Positions 31,870 to 44,317 of a stretch of 64,000 bases of DNA are shown here, one piece after another (the stretch's first letter is position 1; each line of letters opens with the position of its first letter). Source of the stretch: Epinephelus fuscoguttatus. Taxonomy: Eukaryota; Chordata; Actinopteri; Perciformes; Serranidae. Location of the stretch: assembly GCF_011397635.1 (NCBI RefSeq), contig NC_064759.1, positions 15,582,428 to 15,646,427 of the forward strand, in the 5' to 3' direction. The position numbers and the translations under genes are program-made. The notes under the pieces are model-generated. The model ran no database searches. It had not been told where the DNA came from and saw nothing but the letters and a program-made list of their open reading frames with translations.

Positions 31870-32659
31870 ATGAGTGAAACTCCCATACAGCTTGAGGTAA
31901 GACCTTTTAAAAAAACACTAAAAGTTGGCCATGTTATTATGAAGCTGTGTTTACACGGTAATGAAAAGTGTTTTTTGTTGTTGTTGTTGCTAGAAACTGG
32001 AGCAGAGCCATGTGTGTTCCTGGGCGATATTATTTAGATTGTGTGGTTTGGTGTGGTCTGCAATGTGCTCAAATTATTTTTGCCACAATATAAAATGATG
32101 TTGTTCTGATCAGCATTTTCTGGTGACTTTGGAAGACTTCAGACAGAAAACACACTGTACATAGACAAGCTGCGGGTCAGTGCTGGTGATATTAACATGA
32201 GCTATGAGTTAACTGAACTGTTAAGTACATGTCACTGGAGTTATCTAAGTATTTATTTATGCCATTTAAGCTAATGTTACAGTTGCTCTGATTAAAACTT
32301 GGTGGTGAGATCAGAAACTCCAATGTGTGGTTGTTTTTGAGGAAATACTGAGAGGCTTCTAGGTGTGGTGCAGAACAGTGGAAATGACTCAGTCTGTGAT
32401 CAAAAATTAACAATGGATGATCAGGGGCTTCTGGGATACTACAAATCAGTGTTAGGTCTTGTGGAGTGTTTCGGGCCAAGTTCTGTAAAAGATCTGAGAC
32501 AGGACATGAGACATGACAAGCTGATGACCACACTCATGTACACAAAATTTGTCTTCCTCAACACGTTTTCTTTCTCACCTAAGTTTTTTCTAACTTTTTT
32601 TAAAGATATTTTTAGCGCACTTTTTGCCTTTAATTGACAGGACAGTGAAGCATGAAAGG

Positions 32660-32699
<40 letters not shown>

Positions 32700-35600
32700 C
32701 ATGCAGCAAAGGGCCACAGGCTCGACTTGAACCCGGGCCGCTGCGGCAACAGCCTTGTACATGGGGCGCCTGCTCTACCACTAAGCCACTGACGCCCCAG
32801 CTTTTTGCAAAGCTATAAATAGAACAGCACAACATCAACACAAGCAATAATAGAATAGAATACAAACTAAAAATATACAGTAACAGCAATTGGCTTGTAA
32901 ATGTTTCAATATTTATCTTCTAATTACGCATTTATTTAGCTGGCGTCATGTCCCATGTAAATGTTCCCATTTTTTTTTTAGTTCTTTTAAAATTGTATTC
33001 TCTTTCATTTTCAAAACACTTGTAAACTCTTCCATGACGAGAATGCCTTCGACAATTTCCAGCCAGTGTTTCTGTTTCGGAGCATCTGCATTAAACCAAT
33101 GTATAGTAACGGCTTCCTTACTTGCTACATGTAAGACTTAAATCAAGTAAATATCTCCTCTCATCACAACACTCTATCCTGATAAAACAATACTCACAAC
33201 TTGGATTGATTTTTATGCTCAACTTAGATGATAATCAAGGAACAGACACATAATTTGAGATAGCCAACAACCCGCTTTTATACATTCAAAGAACTTCTAT
33301 AAAAAAAATGAATTGCTTGGCAACCAGATCAGGCGTCTAATTGAGACAGGCCTTTATTTGTCAAAATGTGTAGCCACACCGAGCTAGTCAAAGGGCTTGG
33401 TGTTTAACTGGGACTAGGCTTTTAATTGAAGTTTTACTGTATGTATGTATATCAGTCACTGCTGAGTAAATAGGCTACATCAGCAGGGGAAAAATCCCCA
33501 AAACATTGTTTTTAGTTCTGTACAGTTACACTGTCGTTCCACTTGCTCACTTCCAGCCTCAGTTATCAATCCAGCCATCATCACAGCAAGAACCTGAGAG
33601 GGGGCTGCGGCCTCCACCTCTGTTTCAGCTGCCACTCCCCACCCAAGATCCCCATCAACAAAGCCAGTTCCAGCCTGAGCTGCAGCTGTCAGAGCCTAAC
33701 CCCGAAAACCGGCGGCAAGCAGAGCCAGAGTGGATAAACTGTCGAAGGCTGCTCCTCTTCTTTTATGGGTTCTTATTTTGTGGTTCTGTTTGGGGATTTA
33801 TTTACCATATGCATCGTAATCTTCAAAACCGAAGCAATAATCACACAGACAAAGGTAGGCCTCCAGAGAAACACAACAACGTGACACCATGAATTCAGAA
33901 TTTGATGTTTTGTCTCAACTCTTGTTGTACTCTTCCCTGTAGTGATTCCATGTCTCTCCTCGGCCTGTCAGTGGGCCTCAGCCCGTCTGTCCATGTCTGC
34001 TGATCCCTTCACGCAGCCTTGTGATTACTTCTTGTTCACATGTGGATCTGACAGACTTTCACTGGACAGTGGGGGGAGGCAGAGAGGTCAGGGCATCCCT
34101 GGACATCCACAGAACCTGAAGGGAAAGGCTGTGTGGCCGGACAGCGTCAGACAGAGTACAGAGAGAGAAGACAGAGGAGTGAGAGAGGAGAATATGCTGG
34201 ACAGAAAAACCATGCTGCTGCAGTATCTCAAGGAGATTTTGGGTAGTATTCTGCAACCAAAATATCCTCTAACATATTTCTGCATCATTATATCAATGTA
34301 TTCTCTGAATCGTGTTTTTCTTGTTCCTTTTTTGAAGAATCAAATGACAGACCGGGTAGTACAGCTGTGCAGAAGGCCAGAGCATTTTACCATTCCTGTT
34401 TGGACACCAGATCCATAGAGACTGCTGGAGCAGAGCCCTTCCTCACACTCATCCAGAAAGTGAGATAATTACTTGCCTTTAAAATGTGGGCCTTTGGCTG
34501 ATAAATCCCAAAATATAGGTTGTTAAATACCATGTTCCCTTATCACCTCTCTTTAAAGGGATACTGTAAATGAACTGTGGTAAACATCCCTCCATTTTAC
34601 CAGCGCCATTTCCCAGCACTGGATAACATGCTCCGCGGTTTTAGCTTGAACTGCAGATTGTACTTAACATTTTCATATGTCTGCCACCGTGGACACAAAG
34701 AGTATAGACACGTATTGAAAGAGAGACCCGCTCCTCTTTCTCTCAAACTGTAAAATTAGGCAGCACCAGTGGTGTAGTGGAGGGTATACTCAGGTATATG
34801 GAGTATACCCACTTCTTTTTCTATCCAGTGACAGTATACACACCTATCAGCTAAACAGCCATTAGGAGAGTATGCCCACTTCCTCATCGGTAACCTACCT
34901 ATCTACCTAGTACACCCACCTCATCAACTACCACTACACCACTGGGCAGCACTGACCAATTATTTATAGGTGCTATTACTGTATTGCCTATTTCTCGCCT
35001 CAAATGTCTTCAGAAACACATTTTAGTGCACTGTTTGGCTGTCATATGAGAATTTGTGAACAGGAAGTGGTATCATACTAACAAACAGGGCTGAAAAAAC
35101 TGAAATCAAATGGTAAAACTAATTAGTGCTGATCAAATATGAATCAAAAGTGTTGCTGCATTGCCGATTTCTTGCCTCAAATATTTTCAGAAACATATTT
35201 TACCTCACTGGTTTACTGTAATTCGAGATCATTTGTTACCAGCCAAGTGAAATACTGTTTCTTGTGTCAAAATGGACAAACGTCACCTACCAGCGGAAAC
35301 ATTTATTGGTCCAATGCGCCATAGTACATTCTGGTAATTGTTGGTTTTCCTTCCCCTTGTAGCACCAATTTCAAGGGAATTTGCATCTTTCTACTACATT
35401 GACAACCCAGTTTTGTGAAAAGACCATCTTTCCAGCAGTGACATATTGCTTTAAACGTCAGGGGACATGAATTCGTCTGTTAAACTTGGCATCCCAGGCA
35501 ACAAAGGACACAAAGAAAAGCTGCACCTTACCACTATCATAGCAAGATTTTTAGCCATGCTTGAGGTATGGCTCAATCATGCTGTCTATAATGATTGTGT

Positions 35601-38600
35601 AATATCTCTCTCTCTGTCTGTCTGTGTGCAGCTGGGAGGCTGGGCAGTATCCGGCCAGTGGAATCAGACTGAATTCAACTCTACCCTGAGCCTGCTCATG
35701 AGAGATTACGCCACCTTTCCATTCTTCAACCTCTATGTGGGCAAAGACCCAAATGAAATTACCCGCAGTACAACAAAACGATACATACAGGTCAGTCTCC
35801 ATTAGGATCATTTGACATGCTGGTGGGAGCACTGCCATAGCAACGTAGGATTTGTCTTATTGCTTTAACTCAAGTCTCCTCTCTGTCAACAGATTGATCA
35901 GCCAGATCTGTTGATCCCGATTGAATGGAACATCAAGACAATGAAGTCTCAAGCTAAAACTCAGGTTGATGACTTAGCCAGACCGCTATTGATTCAAGAG
36001 ATGTCTTTTTTTATGAGTAAACATTATTCATCCATCCCAGTAATGCATTCCTTTATTATTCTCCCGTCTCTTTTCATCCAGACGCTACGTCCCTTCTTGG
36101 CATCGTGTGAGGAGTACCTGGCACTATTGGGTTCCCCGGCCAGCAGGAGCATGATCCACGTGGGCACGTTCATCTCTCTGTCCTCTGAGCTCGCTGTGGC
36201 TGCAACACCTCTGCAGTATCGCCTGTCAAAGGGGCAGCTCTATCAGCGCATGACAATCAGAGAGCTACAGGTACAAGGAGAGCAGGATGACGGGTCACTA
36301 TACACACATAGGTTGTATTCAAACTGCCTACTATACTAGCAGTGCGTAGTGATTAACGCCAGTTGTTAGTTTGTAGTAGGCGGTTTCAAATACTGCCACA
36401 CTGAATCGGCTGTTACTGATTGATTTTCTTCACATGTATTTACCCACAGAGCCAGGCCCCTGCCATTGACTGGCTGGGCTGTCTGCAGGCCGTTTTCCAT
36501 CCGCTGCCTCTTGTTGAAGATGATCACGTACTTCTGCATAACTTACCCTACATTGTGCAAATGTCCCGCGTCATTAGCAAATGGCTGAACAGGCACGAGC
36601 TGAGCACCAGGTATTGTAAGTGGCACAAAACATCCCACAATCAAATATGGATAGATTTTTCCTTTTTTTTTTTTTACCTTGTGCTGTCACATTCGACTCC
36701 ACTCAGCGGCCCCGTTCATACTTTCATGGTCCTCAATCTGCTGCATACCCTGATGCCTGCTCTCGACCGCAGGTTTTCTGAAACACAGAGGAATTTGTCT
36801 GTGGCTCTGGGCAACACTGAAGGAGTGAGTCAAACAAAGCAAATGTACTTTTTAAAAAGATGATACCTGTGAGTTTGTTTGTTTAATCACATCTTCATTA
36901 TGGGTTTCTTCATCAGGTAGCCCCTCGCTGGGAACAGTGTTTGTTAGAAACCGAGAGAGGATTTGATTCAGTCCTTACACACCTTCTCAGTGAAAGGACA
37001 GCACACAGAGAGGTAAGTAGCCATTATGGGCTTTGGGACGTAATGAATTTAGCAGCGATCCAATTTTAAAGCTGATATGTATTTAAGATTTTCATTGTTC
37101 AACAGGCAGAGGAGATTATTCAAAATATCTTTTCCTCCTTCAAGTCCAAATTACATGAACTCAAGTGGACGAATCAGACGTTTCTCCAGACTGTTATGAA
37201 AAAGGTAACAAGTGAAGCATGAATTGTTTTTGTACTTCCTGAAACTACATTTGTTGTTTTGATATTTATAAAGGCCTGTCTTCCTCCAGGTTCAGTCTTT
37301 AATTCCAAGACTTTGGACTATGAAAGAGATCTCTAGTGAGGCTGAGCTTGACCTGCTTTTTTCCAAGGTATATTACAGACCTCTGCTGGCTCTAACAGAT
37401 TATTAACCTCTTTCCAGCTGAGATTATCTTTAGTTAAATCCATCTGAACTCATTTAACACGACTTTTGTTTTGATTCCAGGTTACTGTCGGCACACAGAG
37501 CTTCTTCTACGACTACTTACAGCTCCTGTCCTTGTGGCAAAAAAGACGCAGTAAACTCTTGACTGAGCAGACTGAGGCAGCTGATATGTAAGTGTCTGCC
37601 TCTATTCTTGAAGTTGAGAGTCGATATGAATGTTTTGAACATGTTTTTAATCTTTTCTTTTAGTCTGGCTGCCACACCGTTCCTCCTCGGTAATGAGCTC
37701 CTATTTCCCATGGGAATGTTCGTCCCTCCTCTCTTCCATCCCACCTATCCAAGGTAATGTGTTGTGATTTTAACTATTAAAGTGTGTTCATATGATACTT
37801 ATTATTGAACATTACAGTACACTCTTTGTTTTATTTCTTAACAGGGCAATGAATTATGGTGTAATAGGTTTCCTTATAGCCAAAGATGTCCTCCACCTGC
37901 TTCTGCCTGACAGTAAGAGAAGCTCACATTTGTTCTGTTTGGGTTATGTACACAGTTGATCCCCTTAACAGGACAATTCACCCCAAAAACAAAAGTATTT
38001 TTTTCAATTACCTGTAGTGCTATTTATCAGTCTAGATTAACCCACAAACATTTGAAAAACTCAACAGCAGTGTCTTTTTCCATTAATCATGACCTGGTCA
38101 CTCAAGATAATCCGCAGACCTTGTTGTGAGCAGTTTCATGTAGGAAGTTACTAGGAACTATTTTCTCTCTATCATACTACACCAACAGTGTCACTGCGCA
38201 GAAGGAAGCGTGCATCTACTCATGGATAACAGGCTTGTGCTCTTGACAGCGCAAGATGTAAAGGTTAATGGCGTCCTCCTTGCCTGAGTGGAAACGTTAC
38301 CTACCTCAGTGGTGCTAGGTGAGCTAGCGGTAAATGCACTCTTCTTTCTGCGTGGTGATGTGGTTGGCCGATGTAGTTCAATGAAGACTGAGTGTATTTG
38401 AGTCCCACCCCAACCAACATGGTAAAGAATCCATAACTCATTTATTACAAGCTGCTGAACCAGAAAAAACTGAGCATTTAAGCAATAAGACGTGAGACAT
38501 CAGCAGGAAAATATGGAAAAACCTCACTCTACGAATACATGCAGCGAGCACTTTGCTATTTGGTCAGACAAACTGTAGAGGGTGAAGCTAACTAAGCTAT

Positions 38601-40169
38601 GTAAGGCCTGCTTTTGATCTTTGATGGGCTTAAATGATGATCTCACCTAGTGATTCGGTCAAATAGTTGTAAATATCAAAGTATGTCATTTCTGGCTATT
38701 CAGTGGGATCATCTCACCAAGATTAGTAAGGTAAGGAGAAGGAACACGGCGATGAACTGACGGGAACTGCCCATTGGTTCGACAGCCCATTGGTTCGACA
38801 TCCCATTGTTCCGACCACATTAAACTCATTGTTCCTAAGTCCGTTCCGAAATCATCATGATGCCCTGTGGTTAAGGTCTGGTTAGGTTTAGGCACAAAAA
38901 CCACTTGGTTAGGGTCAGGAAAAGATCATGGTGTGGGTTAAAATGAAAAAGAAAGTGACAAGCACATAAGCCGTGAGCCTGCTCCGCCTCAAGCCGGTCG
39001 CGGCGCACCATACGCCCGCCGCGAGCCGTTCAGCACCGCGGACAGTCGGACTAATGGGATGTGGAACCAATGGGCTGTCGAACAATGACACAGACCCAAA
39101 CTGACAACATGCTGATATCAAATGTTTTTAGCTAGCTACCGCTATTTTGTTAGCTTTCAATCCTTGGTTGTATATTGCGGCGCCAACAGTTTCCCCCTCC
39201 AGCAAGCATGATTTTGCTCCGTCTTCATAGAGAGAAAAAAGTTCCTCTATGAAGCTGATCACAAACAAGGTCTGTGGATTACCTTGAGTAACTGGGTAAT
39301 GATTTCTGGAAAGAGACATTGCTGTTGAGTTTTTTAAATGTATTTTTAAGCCGAGTGCCATTTAGTTCAATTATATCCGAGAGAAGGCAGGCATCTCTAC
39401 AGCCAATATCGCCAACACACGGCAACTGACACCAAAACAATCTAGACAGAGAAACAGCACTCATGTTAAGAGAAAAAATATGTATATTTGATTTTGGGGT
39501 GAACTGTCCCTTTAATAAACTGTTTTTCAGATGTTAAAACTATCTTCTTTACACTCTACTGTCAGATGATTTAACAAGCCTCATAACAATCTCTGTGTTG
39601 TGCTTCAGTTTACTCTCAAAGTGAGACGGTGCATGCTGTGGGGGAATGTGTGTGGGCTCACTACCTCACTGTGACAGAAAAAGCAGGCCGAGGTGGAGTG
39701 TTTTCTCTCTCAGTGGCACAGCAGCAGGAGGTGTGGGTGCAGTACTCTGCACTGCAGATAGCATTGCAGGTGAGCAGCCATCTTCTGGCTTCAGTCATCT
39801 GTGTGTGCAACACTGAGCTCATACATCCACATTTTTATCCTCAGGCATATCGTCAGAGTCTAAAGAACCATCCGAGTGACACCTCCATCTCAGGACTATC
39901 ACACACTCGTCTGTTTCTCTCATCTTTTTCTCAGGTAGTGTGCTTTTATTATCAGGTTACCGCTGTCATCTCCTTTCCTCTCTGCTATTGCTCTAATGTG
40001 TTTTACTATAATCCTTTTCCAGGTTAACTGTGACTCAGACCCATACCGTGAATTCATGCCCTTGGAGCCCTCCTTCTTGATCACAGTGATTTGTGCCAAA
40101 TCTGACCTGTGTCCTACAAGCCTGCAGTGCCTCAACAAAACACAGCAGCATTCATTACAGACCTGCTGA
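31870..40169 (+). CDS. kel: Kell blood-group glycoprotein homologue, M13 pseudoprotease
   Basis: Hand-spliced, 793 residues. Exons: 31870-31896, 33557-33854, 33943-34242, 34338-34459, 35632-35790, 35893-35964, 36082-36270, 36450-36610, 36707-36824, 36917-37012, 37106-37204, 37290-37367, 37481-37587, 37664-37753, 37845-37912, 39609-39769, 39845-39934, 40023-40169. It is a type II membrane protein: Pro/Gln-rich cytosolic tail 1-72, transmembrane segment about 74-93 (LLLFFYGFLFCGSVWGFIYH), then an M13 ectodomain with sequons at 100 and 104. Kell-specific text includes LGGWAVSGQWN, YATFPFF, APAIDWLGCLQA and GFLIAKDVLHLLLP. M13 proteases carry HExxH; human Kell has HELLH. Here the site reads KDVLH (652-656), and the ENxxD zinc-ligand motif is also absent around 708-715. 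Splicing and frame are otherwise intact, so it looks like an expressed pseudoenzyme. Kell normally pairs with XK on red cells. A poly(A) signal lies at 40446-40451. Confidence 0.88.
32595..32798 (-). mobile_element. tRNA-derived SINE, copy 2
   Basis: Reverse strand: GGGGCGTCAGTGGCTTAGTG start with A box TGGCTTAGTGGTAGAGC, B box GGTTCAAGTCGAGCC, then a (CT)n tract and TGTCCTGTCAATTAAAGGC. The (AG)n run at 32661-32691 belongs to it. It lies in kel intron 1. Confidence 0.85.
34767..34944. mobile_element. hAT MITE, 178 bp
   Basis: Starts CAGTGGTGTAGTGG and ends CCACTACACCACTG, flanked by perfect 8-bp repeats GGCAGCAC (34759-34766, 34945-34952). It lies in kel intron 4 with no coding content. Confidence 0.9.
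36313..36394. mobile_element. short MITE in kel
   Basis: GTATTCAAACTGCCTACTA and TAGTAGGCGGTTTCAAATAC form imperfect inverted ends about 40 bp apart, in the intron after 36270. Confidence 0.5.
37971..39510. mobile_element. nested DNA elements in kel intron 15
   Basis: Outer ends GGACAATTCACCCCAAAAAC and TTTTGGGGTGAACTGTCC are inverted copies, with TTAA near both borders. Inside, 38772-39087 is a second element with ends CCATTGGTTCGACAGCCCAT and ATGGGCTGTCGAACAATG. Both look non-autonomous. Together they make this the longest kel intron. Confidence 0.6.
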
Positions 40170-40720
40170 GTACACTCCTCTGGAGACCAGCAGGCTTTGT
40201 TTTTTAGAGTTGTTAATTGTTATGGATTGTCTGGCCAAACTATCCACTTAGTGCTGTAGAAATTGAGCACACTGTGAATGTTTACAAACTGTTGTTACAG
40301 GGATAGTTTATTATACCAGATGTTTATGGTAAGAGTACTGACAGTAAGTACAGATAAAAACACTGACATTTTTTGTATAAGTAGCTGTTAAGAGATGTTT
40401 GGATTTCCATAGATTGCACAAGCTGTTACATATGCTTGTAACTGAAATAAACATTTGAAAACGTTTCATTTCACTGATCCACATTATCACTTTGTCCACT
40501 ACCATGGTAAAAAAAAAAACACCCATTAATTTTAATTGAGGTCTGTCTCCTAGGTGATGTAAACAATCACCTCCAACAGCAACTAAAGAGTTGTTATATT
40601 TTCAAAGAAATCACACACTTACTGTTTGATAATCAGGCCATATGTGTCTGTCAGACTCCAACAATCAGCTGGGCAGTTTTTAGATTTCCTTCTGAAACAT
40701 AAAATAGGCTAACAGCGAAA
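40170..40720. other. kel 3' UTR and short spacer
   Basis: Holds the kel 3' UTR with AATAAA at 40446-40451, then about 270 bp to the next start codon. No recognisable promoter element was seen. Confidence 0.5.
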
Positions 40721-43700
40721 ATGCGGAGGAAAGACACCGTCAAAACAGCCTCACCCAAGGGCGCCACCGAAAATGCTAATAGACACAGTAACGTTAAAGC
40801 AAGAGAAAATACACCGTCAAAGGTGACCAAGCTAACAAGGAGACCTTACAAAACTCTGACCGGGTTAGGCCTCGGAAAAGCTGGAGTAAAGCGTTTGGGC
40901 CGGCTGTTGAAACGGGCCATCCAGGACGAGGTGGAGTCCACCGGGAGGGGGAAAGCCTCTTTGCCAAGTAAGTAACGGTTACGGCCATTTTAGCTAGCAG
41001 CTAGTTAGCTAGTAGCTAGTTAGCAGGTAGCTAACTTTACCTAGCCACTTAAAGCAGTATTTACAGCCGGCTAAACTTAAGGATACTTCAAGTTACAAGT
41101 TTATTTATTTATTTATTTATTAATCTTATCTAGTCTTTTTTTTTTTTTTATCACATTTTTTAACTCGCTTCAGTCAACATTTAACCAAATGTTAGCTTGT
41201 GAAGAAAACAAAAGGGGACCTCGAGTTTCTGGACCTTACATGGCAGATGAGCTGTTATTGGGAAATTTTGACAGTGAAATATTTACACATTTTTTAAATC
41301 AAAGAAAATTAGGAAAATATATGAAATATCCACTGTCTGTGCATGTTTTTATTTAATATTATTATTGTAGAACTTTACAAATTAAATACAGAGGACATGC
41401 CCTTGGTGTACTCAGTGTAAGCCCTTAGTGATAATCAGGGTTTTTTTTTAAGAATATTTTTTGGGGCATTTTGCCTTTAATGGACAGGACAGATTGAAAT
41501 GGGGTGACAGAGAGAGAGAGTGGGGGTTGACATGCAGCAAAGGGCTGCAAGCTGGAGTTGAACCTGCAACCGCTGCAGCAAGGCATCGCCTCTGTACATG
41601 GGGCACCGGCACTATCCACTATGCTACCGACGCCCCTGATAATCAGGTTTTAATAAAATTTACTATACTTGAATTTGTATAAAGTAAAACTAAGTTTATT
41701 GGGTCCTTGGCACAAAATACAATACTAGTTGCTCTTTCAATTCAGTTGAATTCAATAAATTTATAATTTAAGACAGTGGAAATTCAAAAACACTTGCAAC
41801 AAATGCATAGGCATACATTTTAAAGGGGAAAAATGTAGTAAGTGAAGGAGTACTCAATAAAAGGCAGAGCGTGATCTGTGATGAGATGATCTATATGTTG
41901 TTGTGCTGGTTGTCTCCTAGGCTGACATGCACTGACATATCTTGCTGCATCTGTGGCGCTGACATTTTTTTCCGAGCAGATGTTGCATTTTAGTCTGATC
42001 AGAAAGTGTATCAAAATCTTGGAGCTTACACTTAATTTTTGTAAAGAACTTTGTCCTGATGTCTTCATATGTGCTACATTGTAGCAGGATATGTTGTCCT
42101 GTCTCTGAGGACAGAGCTGACACAGCCTGTCTTCTCTGGGCAACCAGGTCTGCCTGTGTCTGTCAGACTCTGTGGCCAGGCTGTGATCATTGAGTCTGTA
42201 CATAGACAGTATCGTTCTGTTCCTGATCTGTCACAACGGTCAGTAGCTTGCAATTGTGTACTGTCTGTTTAGGACCAAATCGCATTTGGGTTTGTTTTGT
42301 TTTTTTGTGGTAGATGTCCAATAGTTGATGTAGTTTTCTTTTTCTTTAGCTATAACTTGGTTTGGCTGGATTGTGTGAGGGTTGTCCTGAGACCTTGTGC
42401 TGTTAGAGGAGGGGAGAAAGGTGCTCTTATATTGTTAATGTTTACTCATGACAATTTGCTGTTCTCTAAGAAAAGTTGTCATTGCCATGTTATAGTCTTC
42501 CTTTATATATCTTTTGAAAAAAATTCAAATTTTTATGCCATCAATGTCAATCTCCCCACATGGTGTCAAACATTATATTGAATATCAGTATTTTTCAAAA
42601 TCTTATGTCAAGGTTAGAAATTCCAGTGTTGTGACATTGATTCTTACATCTCCTTTTTTTTTGTACCATGTCACACAACCTTCTTTTGTCTTTATTGATC
42701 TTTCAGAGACTCCTTTTCGCCTTTTCAAGTATCAGATTCAAACTAAGATCGACAATGCACCCAAGACAAACAGTGCAAAGCCGACCCCGGTTGATGTGCG
42801 CCACCTCATCCTCAATGTGGTTTCCCAGTGCAGACACCGAGGTGGCATCTCCATGGCGGAGCTTAAGCAGGCTCTGGCCGCTGGAGGCTATGATGTTACC
42901 AAGAACAACAGGCGAGTGAACGCGGTGACTCAAAGGCTGGTTAACAATGACACACTTATACGGACTACGAGGAGTGTCACATTCAGACTCAACAATAAGG
43001 TAAAAGAACTTTTGCCCATATGATTTGATAACAAGTTTGCTCCTAAATTGGGCTGAACGACAAACAGAAAATTGCTGCTTCAGTGCTCTGTACATGTTGT
43101 ACGCATATTTTATTGGGATGTGCCCAGAAGTGGAACATACTTGAAAGTTTCAATCCATTTAATGCAGCAGTTTTCTTTCCTGTGTGATGCTATACGACAG
43201 GTTTGTCTTGTCAACAATAATTCAGTATTTCCTGGAATTCACTGTTTTGTTTTGTTTTTAAAGAAAAATCAGAAACAGCCTGAAACAAAGCAAGTGAGGA
43301 CAAGCACTGTGAAATCTCCAAAACCAAAAGGAGATCCTGAGCAGAGAAAAAACACCAGCAGATCTCCCAAAGGAGCAGAAAAGTCACAGAGACCAGCCAG
43401 AAAGAGTACCCAACCAAAAGGCAAGATCAGCCAAACAACCAAATCACACAAACAAACAGGAGAGACTCTCAAACCAGCAGCCACATCGCACAAATCAGAC
43501 GGCAAGACCCGTAAACCAGCAGCCAAATCCTGCAAACCAAGAAAGAAGACACCTAAAGCAAAAGGAAAATCGCCGAAGCCAGCAGGGAATAAACGCAGAT
43601 CTGCAACGAACCAAGCAGCACAGGTTCGCAAGGCACCAAGGAAGGCTCAAAGGGCCTGGAGACGTCGACCAAAGCAAACCCAACATCCATATAAATCTTC

Positions 43701-43767
43701 CCAGAAAACACAGCCACCCAGACAGAGCTGGCGTCAGGTTGCCAGGAGAAGAGCTTACTACTATTAG
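40721..43767 (+). CDS. linker histone H1-like, three exons, sperm-type tail
   Basis: Hand-spliced, 347 residues; exons 40721-40967, 42707-42999, 43264-43767. The globular winged-helix H1 domain lies at about 110-180 (VDVRHLILNVVSQCRHRGGI, ALAAGGYDVTKNNRRVNAV, RSVTFRLNNK). The N-terminal 82 residues are basic and unassigned (GLGLGKAGVKRLGRLLKRAI). The tail (181-347) is Lys/Pro-rich with SPK-like repeats and turns Arg/Gln-rich at the end (RAWRRRPKQTQ, QVARRRAYYY), like germ-line or protamine-like H1 variants. Canonical H1 genes are intronless with a stem-loop 3' end. This one has introns and an AATAAA at 43794-43799, 27 nt after the stop, so it is a replication-independent variant. Exact orthology (H1-7, H1-8 or another) is not settled. 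Confidence 0.82.
41450..41637 (-). mobile_element. tRNA-derived SINE, copy 3
   Basis: Reverse strand GGGGCGTCGGTAGCATAGTG, B box GGTTCAACTCCAGC, CCCTTTGCTGCATGT, a (CT)n tract, then CTGTCCATTAAAGGC. Same family as 32595-32798. It lies in intron 1 of the H1-like gene. Confidence 0.85.
41820..42203 (-). mobile_element. LINE ORF2 C-terminal remnant
   Basis: The minus-strand frame reads YRLNDHSLATESDRHRQTWL, EDRLCQLCPQ, and near its end RYVSACQPRR. This resembles the zinc-binding tail region of fish LINE ORF2 proteins. The frame is interrupted relative to a working copy. Clade not assigned. Confidence 0.5.
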
Positions 43768-43799
43768 CATTTAGAGTAGTACATGGTGAGCTTAATAAA

Positions 43800-44317
43800 C
43801 TCGAACCTTTGCAGCAACTGGATATTGTATATTCTCTTTTGATGCATCAGCTGAGTTGAAAATGGGTTTTCTGATGGCTTATTTTCATTTTACACTTTGG
43901 ATCCATGTTCCCAGGGAAATAATGTGCCTTGCAAAAAAGTAGGCTCATCTCATAGTATTTAGTCTCCACTGTGTATTTCACTCTTCTAAGTCTATATGAA
44001 AGAAAACCACTCTTCACTTTTTCAGATGTTTTAATGTAACTGTATTGATTGATAATCCAAAACCCAGTAATTGGTACAATTCATAAAATATAAAAACATG
44101 CTTCTACATGAAAAGGAAATAGAAATCTTTTTATATTCCACATGGTTTCCAAACACCATCATATAGGTATACACATACAGTGCATAACAGGACACGTCTG
44201 TAGTTCACGCAGCAGCACTGGTGAAATGGACATCATATCCATTCCTAGTCCATTAAAAAAAGTCAATGTACTCTGCTGTCTCTGTCAGGTCAACACCAAT
44301 AGTTTATTGACTGTCTG
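43800..44317. other. convergent 3' ends of H1-like gene and emg1
   Basis: Between the H1-like AATAAA (43794-43799) and the emg1 stop (44318). TTTATT at 44303-44308 is an AATAAA on the minus strand only 10 nt past the emg1 stop, which would make an unusually short 3' UTR. No other feature was seen. Confidence 0.45.

Noticed and set aside
32661-32691. Stand-alone (AG)n microsatellite
   Set aside because: Part of the SINE body, since the other copies have the same tract in the same place.
43269-43631. Antisense open frames over the H1 tail
   Set aside because: Shadows of the Lys/Pro-rich tail codons; no start context or domain.
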